This document shows, piece by piece, positions 31,964 through 36,193 of a DNA stretch of 36,193 nucleotides; within the stretch, counting starts at the first letter, position 1; the number at the start of each line of letters is the position of its first letter. Made by a program: the position numbers and the translations under genes. The DNA is from an uncultured Roseiflexus sp. (lineage in GTDB: Bacteria > Chloroflexota > Chloroflexia > Chloroflexales > Roseiflexaceae): positions 1-36,193 of the forward strand of contig CALGYB010000150.1 of NCBI GenBank assembly GCA_937935075.1. Reading direction: 5' to 3'. The notes below the pieces were generated by a model. It had not been told where the DNA came from. It searched no databases and saw nothing but the letters and a program-made list of their open reading frames with translations.

Positions 31964-32084
31964 CCGGTACGTGGTTGCGGGCACAGGCGCCGGAGACCTG
32001 GCTGCCACACCTGGCATGTTCCGGTGCAATCGAGTATCATCATGGAGAGCAGGTTCGGATGCAGGCAGATAAAAAGGAGCGTCT

Positions 32085-32294
32085 ATGGTGCGCTGGATGG
32101 CAGATGAAGAATTGACGGCGCTGCTGCGACGCTACTATGGCGGCGAAGGCGGGTTGTGGCCCGTGATCCGGGATCAGGTCGCTGCCGAACTCCAGCGTCG
32201 CGGCATCGAAGGTGCGCGGCACATCCGCTTCCGTCGGCGCGATGACGGATACGAAGTGATCATCGAAGATGCACGCGGGTACGAACCAGAATAA
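32085..32294 (+). CDS. Small hypothetical protein
   Basis: This 69-residue protein is of no family I recognise. It starts MVRWMADEELTALLRRYY, predicted helix, and ends with RHIRFRRRDDGYEVIIEDARGYEPE, probably two beta strands. No signal or transmembrane segment is present. AAAAAGGAG lies just before the ATG, which supports real translation. The gabT-type promoter begins 3 bp after its stop. Confidence 0.7.
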   Translation: MVRWMADEELTALLRRYYGGEGGLWPVIRDQVAAELQRRGIEGARHIRFRRRDDGYEVIIEDARGYEPE

Positions 32295-32296
32295 CC

Positions 32297-32325
32297 TTGC
32301 CGGCGCCCGAAACCTGTGGTATAGT
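32297..32325 (+). promoter_or_regulatory. Promoter of the aminotransferase operon
   Basis: -35 TTGCCG (32297-32302), 17-bp spacer, -10 TATAGT (32320-32325). Initiation near 32332 would give a leader of about 95 nt before the ATG at 32426. Confidence 0.65.
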
Positions 32326-32367
32326 CAACGCTATCCCCGCAGCCCCAGTGACTGGAATGCGGCACTG

Positions 32368-32388
32368 CCAGCAGTCGTCGGCTGCTGG
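32368..32388 (+). promoter_or_regulatory. Leader hairpin followed by T-rich run
   Basis: CCAGCAG (32368-32374) and CTGCTGG (32382-32388) pair around TCGTCGG, then TTTGTTCTTCT. It lies in the untranslated leader between the promoter and the aminotransferase start, so it resembles an attenuator or weak terminator. A preceding CCAGTGACTGG (32345-32355) can form another small stem. Confidence 0.35.
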
Positions 32389-32425
32389 TTTGTTCTTCTC
32401 CCTGCCGCCAGAGAAAGGAATCGCC

Positions 32426-33787
32426 ATGACTGCCACGCCGACGCGCAGCATCAACCTTCGCACAACCGTTCCGGGACCGCGTTCGCGCGAACTGCTGGCA
32501 CGACGCGCAGCGGCTGTGCCGGATGGTCTCTACAAAGCGCATCAGATCGCAATTGAAAGCGCAGCGGGCGCCCTAGTAACCGATGTGGACGGCAATACCT
32601 TCATTGATTTCGTCGGCGGCATCGGTGTGCTGAACGCCGGTCACTGCCCGCCTTCGGTGGTGGCTGCCATTCAAGAGCAGGCGGCAAAACTGATCCACTT
32701 CTCGGCGCTCGTCGGGACGTATGAACCATACATCGCGCTCTGCGAACACCTCAATACCGTTGTGCCGATCAGCGGTCCCTGCAAAACCATCCTGTCGAAC
32801 AGCGGCGCCGAAGGGGTCGAGAACGCCATCAAGATCGCCCGCGCCGCAACCGGTCGCCAGGCGATCATCGCGTTCGAGGGGGCGTACCACGGGCGCACCT
32901 TGCTGACACTCACCCTCACCAGCAAGTACACCTTCAAAAAGACGTTCGGACCGTTCGCGCCTGAAGTGTACCGGGCGCCGTTCCCCGCCGCCTACCGGAT
33001 GGGAGTGAGCGAGGACGAGGCGGTTGCACGCTGCTGGGAGGCGTTCGAGCGCATGTTGGTGGCGCACGTCGGTCCCGAGGCGATCGCAGCGGTCATTATC
33101 GAGCCAGTGCAGGGCGAAGGCGGATTCATCCCGACGCCGCGCGAATTCATGCGGCGCCTGCGCGATTTCTGCGCGCGCAACGGCAGCATCCTGATCGCCG
33201 ATGAAGTACAGTGCGGCTTTGGGCGCACCGGCACGCTGTTCGCTATGGAGCAAATGGGGGTCGAGCCAGACATCCTGGTGAGCGCCAAGTCAATTGCTGC
33301 CGGGATGCCACTCGCAGCAACAACCGGGCGCGCCGAGATCATGGACAAGGCGCACGTCGGCGGGATTGGCGGCACCTACGGCGGCAATCCGCTGGCATGC
33401 GTCGCAGCGCTCGAAGTGTTGAAGCTGTTCGACGACGGCGAACTGCTGCGCCGGGCGCATCAGATCGGGGCAATCGTGCGTGAGCGCGGCGCGATCTGGC
33501 TGCGCGACATCCCGCTCGTCGGTGATGTGCGCGGGTTGGGCGCGATGCTGGCGATTGAACTGGTCAGAGACCGCGCCACCCGTGAGCCGGCAGCCGATGA
33601 CGTGCTGGAGGTGGTACAGTACTGCGCCGAACATGGCGTGCTGACCATGCGCGCCGGTCTGTACGCCAACTGCATCCGCCTGCTCATGCCGCTGGTCATT
33701 ACCGACGAGCAGTTGCACGAAGGACTCGATGTGCTGGAGGAGGCGCTGCACGCGGTTGCGCAACGGAAAGGAGGAGGGCATGGCTGA
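32426..33787 (+). CDS. gabT: Class III PLP aminotransferase (4-aminobutyrate aminotransferase-like)
   Basis: This 453-residue PLP enzyme of the ornithine/GABA transaminase family should move an amino group from an omega-amino acid to 2-oxoglutarate. Visible are VDGNTFIDFVGGIGVLNAGH, the phosphate-binding NSGAEGVENAIKIAR, AYHGRT, IIEPVQGEGGF, the ADEVQCGFGRTG active-site Asp segment, the Schiff-base Lys288 (SAKSIAAGMPL) and GGTYGGNPLAC. GABA specificity is likely but not proven; acetylornithine and other class III enzymes share these motifs. The start at 32426 follows AGAAAGGA. The last 8 bp overlap the Uma2 gene. Confidence 0.88.
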   Translation: MTATPTRSINLRTTVPGPRSRELLARRAAAVPDGLYKAHQIAIESAAGALVTDVDGNTFIDFVGGIGVLNAGHCPPSVVAAIQEQAAKLIHFSALVGTYEPYIALCEHLNTVVPISGPCKTILSNSGAEGVENAIKIARAATGRQAIIAFEGAYHGRTLLTLTLTSKYTFKKTFGPFAPEVYRAPFPAAYRMGVSEDEAVARCWEAFERMLVAHVGPEAIAAVIIEPVQGEGGFIPTPREFMRRLRDFCARNGSILIADEVQCGFGRTGTLFAMEQMGVEPDILVSAKSIAAGMPLAATTGRAEIMDKAHVGGIGGTYGGNPLACVAALEVLKLFDDGELLRRAHQIGAIVRERGAIWLRDIPLVGDVRGLGAMLAIELVRDRATREPAADDVLEVVQYCAEHGVLTMRAGLYANCIRLLMPLVITDEQLHEGLDVLEEALHAVAQRKGGGHG

Positions 33788-34520
33788 GGTGATCACGGCG
33801 CCCGCCGTTATTGAATACCCGGAAAGCGATGGCAAGCCTGTGGGTGAGACCGACGTTCATCGCCGCGAAATCCTGCACATTGTCGAAACGCTGGATCGGC
33901 ATTTTCGGAATGTGCCGGATGTCTATGTAAGCGGCAACCTCATGTTCTACTACGAGGAAGGCAACCCCTCGGCGGTTGTGTCACCGGACGTCTTTGTGGT
34001 CAAGGGGGTGCGCAAGGGGCTGCGACGCATCTACAAATTGTGGGAGGAGGGCGCTGCGCCATGCGTCGTCATGGAGATGACCTCGCGCTCGACGCGGCTG
34101 GAAGACAAGGGCAACAAACGCGCCCTCTACGCCATGCTCGGTGTGCGTGAGTATTTCCTGTTCGATCCGCTGGGTGAGTACCTGAAACCGCCGCTTCAGG
34201 GGTTTGCCCTGGTCGACGGCGAGTATGCGGCGTTGCCGTTTGAGGCTGACGGCGGCATTATCAGCCATGAGTTGGGGCTGAAACTGTACCGTGACGACAC
34301 GATGCTGCGCCTGATCGACCTGACGACCGGGAAGGAAGTCGTGCGCACCGAGCACCTGAGTGATGCTTTGCAGGATGCGCTTGCCAGAGCGCAACAGGCG
34401 CAGGAACAGGCGCGCCTCGCCGAAGAACAGGCGCGCCGTGAGGCGGAAGCGCGACGCGCTGCCGAAGTGGAACTCGAACGGCTTCGCGCCGAATTGCAAC
34501 GGTTGCGCGAGGATGTATGA
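33780..34520 (+). CDS. Uma2-family (DUF820) putative endonuclease with coiled-coil tail
   Basis: This 246-residue protein has a PD-(D/E)XK-type core as in Uma2 proteins: SPDVFVV with Asp70, then CVVMEMTSRSTRLEDKGNK with Glu99, and LYAMLGVREYFLFDP. Residues about 195-245 form a long, highly charged Ala/Arg/Glu/Gln coiled coil (ARAQQAQEQARLAEEQA...). Function of this family is unknown although many copies are typical in Chloroflexota and cyanobacteria. AAAGGAGG precedes the ATG at 33780, inside the end of the aminotransferase gene. Its stop overlaps the GNAT gene as ATGA. Confidence 0.9.
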   Translation: MAEVITAPAVIEYPESDGKPVGETDVHRREILHIVETLDRHFRNVPDVYVSGNLMFYYEEGNPSAVVSPDVFVVKGVRKGLRRIYKLWEEGAAPCVVMEMTSRSTRLEDKGNKRALYAMLGVREYFLFDPLGEYLKPPLQGFALVDGEYAALPFEADGGIISHELGLKLYRDDTMLRLIDLTTGKEVVRTEHLSDALQDALARAQQAQEQARLAEEQARREAEARRAAEVELERLRAELQRLREDV

Positions 34521-35134
34521 GCGAGATTGTGATTGTCAATACGCGCCCTGAGCATATTGACCAACTGGTGCAACACCAGCGCATCTGCTTCCCGACGCTC
34601 GCTGACCACGAACTGATGCAGCGTGAGCATTTCGAGTCGCAGTTGCGCCTCTTTCCCGAAGGGCAGCATGTTGCGCTCGATGGCGATCGGGTCGTCGGGC
34701 AGAGCAGCACCTTTCGCATCAGCGGCGCAATCGCCCTGGCGCCGCATACCTACCACTGGATCGTCGCCGGAAACTTCTTTACCAACCACGACCCGGCAGG
34801 GGAATGGCTCTACGGCGCTGATATGAGCGTGCATCCCGACTACCGGGGGCGCGGCATTTCGCGCATGCTCTACAATACGCGCAAAGACCTGGTGCGTCGC
34901 CTGGGGTTGCGCGGCATGGTTGGCGGCGGCATGATGCCGGGGTATGTGCGCTACCGCGACCGGATGAGTCCGCTGGAGTATGCGCAGGCGGTTGCGGCCG
35001 GCACTCTGATCGACCCGACGCTGACGCCGCAACTGCGCGCCGGTTTTGAACTGCGCGGCATTCTGCCCAACTACATCGAGGCTGGCGATCTTGGCAACGA
35101 CTCGACGCTGATTGTTTGGGAGTATCGGGAATGA
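34517..35134 (+). CDS. GNAT-family N-acetyltransferase
   Basis: This 205-residue acetyl-CoA-dependent transferase has motif A at VHPDYRGRGISRMLYNTRKDL, the beta-bulge/CoA pyrophosphate loop, preceded by WLYGADMSV. The N-terminal half (RPEHIDQLVQHQRICFPTLADHE) resembles acetyltransferases next to amidohydrolase or amino-acid genes, but the substrate is unknown. It is coupled by a 4-bp overlap to the Uma2 gene and is therefore in the aminotransferase operon, perhaps acting on an amine. Confidence 0.9.
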   Translation: MSEIVIVNTRPEHIDQLVQHQRICFPTLADHELMQREHFESQLRLFPEGQHVALDGDRVVGQSSTFRISGAIALAPHTYHWIVAGNFFTNHDPAGEWLYGADMSVHPDYRGRGISRMLYNTRKDLVRRLGLRGMVGGGMMPGYVRYRDRMSPLEYAQAVAAGTLIDPTLTPQLRAGFELRGILPNYIEAGDLGNDSTLIVWEYRE

Positions 35135-35268
35135 TACGGGGATTTTTTCCCTGGCGCCTCGCTTTCTGATGCGGTATCGTTGAAACAAGTGAAAAGGGCG
35201 GAACGATGTGTCCCCTGCGATAACGCCAAACCGATGAAAGCCTGATGATGAGCGATGGAAGGAGTGAC

Positions 35269-35610
35269 ATGAAACGAGTTTGGGTTGCGATGACCGGGCC
35301 GCTGAAGATCGCGCGTCGTATCACGGGCGTGTTTTTATTAACGCTCGGCATTCTTGGTCTGTTGCTGCCGGTGCTGCCCGGCTGGTCACTGATCATCCCC
35401 GGTGTGGCGCTGCTCGGGCGGCGTGATCGCCTGGTGCGCCTGAGCCACCTGGCGGTGCGGTATGCGCTGCGTTGGATGCGGTGCAGCCGTCAGCCGCACC
35501 TTCGGGCACTTGGGCGGCGCCTGACAACCGAGTATGGGCGCACCCGGCGTCTGGTGCTCCCCGCCATTGTTGCCACAGAACGCGCCGTTGCCCGTGCGCT
35601 GGCGTGGTAG
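35269..35610 (+). CDS. Small PGPGW-type membrane protein
   Basis: This 113-residue protein has a hydrophobic hairpin, about residues 18-50: ITGVFLLTLGILGLLLPVLPGW, then SLIIPGVALLG. The LPVLPGW turn matches the PGPGW transmembrane family, whose function is unknown. The rest is Arg-rich and probably cytoplasmic. GAAGGAG lies before the ATG at 35269, which is chosen over an upstream in-frame ATG at 35245. It stands alone, 134 bp after the GNAT gene. Confidence 0.82.
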   Translation: MKRVWVAMTGPLKIARRITGVFLLTLGILGLLLPVLPGWSLIIPGVALLGRRDRLVRLSHLAVRYALRWMRCSRQPHLRALGRRLTTEYGRTRRLVLPAIVATERAVARALAW

Positions 35611-35619
35611 GGGGTATGA

Positions 35620-35661
35620 GAACTGAGAACCAAGAACTGAGAACTGAGAACCGAGAACTGA
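35620..35661 (+). repeat. Six heptad repeats of the GRAYYGA family
   Basis: GAACTGA, GAACCAA, GAACTGA, GAACTGA, GAACCGA, GAACTGA in strict 7-bp register, starting 10 bp after the PGPGW gene stop and 13 bp before dispersed element copy C. Confidence 0.9.
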
Positions 35662-35674
35662 TACGAACTTGCGA

Positions 35675-35763
35675 TCAGTCAGACAAGATAGTCGCGTGTT
35701 CATTGTTCAAGGCGCAACGGTCAACGCACACCAGCAAGCGTGCCGTGGACCCATGACAGCGCA
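35675..35763 (+). repeat. Dispersed TCAGTCAGACAA element, copy C
   Basis: Starts TCAGTCAGACAAGATA and holds CAAGGCGCAACGGTCAACGC, aligned without gaps to copy A at 1535-1623. It is followed by a CCCGGCGGC...GCCGCGGG palindrome, as copy B is by its own version. Confidence 0.7.
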
Positions 35764-36193
35764 GTGGCGCTCAGCCTGCCCGGCGGCAAAAGCCGCGGGC
35801 TGGAGCGGGGATGCGCCGCGCAGGAGTAGGGCAGGTTTCAGCCCGCCGGCGCCGGCTTGACGCATTCCTGCACCAGTCCACGCCGCGCTTGCCCTGGCGC
35901 AGCCCATTTGCGCTGACTGGCGCTCGCCCGGCGGCTGAAGCCGAGGGCTAGAGCCTGTTATGTACTTTCGAGCATATAAGGTAATGAACCGCTTCAGCCA
36001 CGTGGACCTTGCCGCCCCCCCTGCCCCCCCGCATGCGGGGGGGCAGGGGGGGCGTTGATGCCCGTCATCGCCGGCGCGCGCTGCGGGGCGTCTTCGGTCA
36101 TGAAGGTCAGGGAGGGAGCGCGGCGCCTGAGCCGGTCGAAGCGACGAAGGCCCGCTCCGCGTCGCTCACATCGCTGGGATAGGGTTGACGTGT
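35764..36193. other. Repeat-rich right end without genes
   Basis: Contains GCCCGGCGGC-AAAA-GCCGCGGGC hairpin (35778-35800), a second GCCCGGCGGCTGAAGCC unit (35926-35942), the 42-bp palindrome at 36013-36054 and a degenerate GAGCCTGTCGAAG-family unit (36123-36143). No supported reading frame. Confidence 0.6.
36013..36054. repeat. Perfect 42-bp C/G-tract palindrome
   Basis: CGCCCCCCCTGCCCCCCC (36013-36030), GCATGC centre, then the exact complement to 36054. Both arms hold two C7 runs separated by TG. It can extrude as a cruciform or form a very stable hairpin. No loop bases other than the self-complementary GCATGC. Confidence 0.95.

Noticed and set aside
32326-32425. Known riboswitch in the aminotransferase leader
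   Set aside because: I could not match the stems to any riboswitch class I know; kept only as a possible attenuator.

Overview
The window is a GC-rich bacterial chromosome segment dominated by housekeeping and central-metabolism genes. Several traits suggest a filamentous anoxygenic phototroph relative in the Chloroflexota (Roseiflexus/Chloroflexus type): secreted and membrane proteins with Pro-Thr 'PTPTP' linkers, a class III PHA synthase cluster, short heptad repeats and palindromic dispersed repeats between genes, and MNT/HEPN gene pairs. This assignment is an inference from gene style; no rRNA or species marker lies in the window. I see no transposase, integrase, phage gene or convincing CRISPR array.

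Layout. 84-3742: a divergent PRPP synthetase (-), an 866-bp gene-free stretch with dispersed repeats, an aldo/keto reductase and a putative PD-(D/E)XK-fold protein (+), ending in a perfect hairpin. 3818-7457: an EF-G-like GTPase and folylpolyglutamate synthase (-), each with a recognisable promoter. 7578-11775: five tightly overlapping + strand genes (MntA-like antitoxin, HepT-like HEPN toxin, molybdopterin oxidoreductase, shikimate kinase, lipoprotein), then 18 perfect 7-bp repeats. 12099-13973: 3-dehydroquinate synthase, then a second HEPN-like/nucleotidyltransferase pair. 14254-16309: a secreted ELWxxDGT-repeat protein broken by a frameshift, with an exactly duplicated 102-bp segment.

16310-20411: a repeat-rich gap with a 122-bp foldback element, then a membrane PP2C phosphatase and MutL. 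20404-25672: a minus-strand run of DtxR-type regulator, DUF952 protein, FGGY kinase, and the PHA genes phaB, phaC and phaE. 26043-27546: a small acidic hypothetical, tRNA-Glu(TTC), a pair of 39-bp repeats and a SpoIIE-type phosphatase. 28075-31759: a Ugp-like ABC transporter (binding protein and two permeases, no ATPase), preceded by an 11-bp-phased TTAA array resembling a Pho box. 32085-35610: a small hypothetical, a class III aminotransferase, an Uma2-family nuclease-like protein, a GNAT acetyltransferase and a PGPGW membrane protein. The right end is repeat-rich and carries a perfect 42-bp palindrome.

Main functional threads are the shikimate pathway (aroK, aroB) framed by two MNT/HEPN modules, PHA storage (phaE-phaC-phaB), a probable phosphate-responsive glycerol-phosphate-type uptake system, and two unrelated Ser/Thr phosphatases. 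The observations most worth following up are the Pho-box-like array, the MNT/HEPN modules fused by overlap to metabolic genes, the foldback and heptad repeat families, and the uncharacterised PD-(D/E)XK-like protein.
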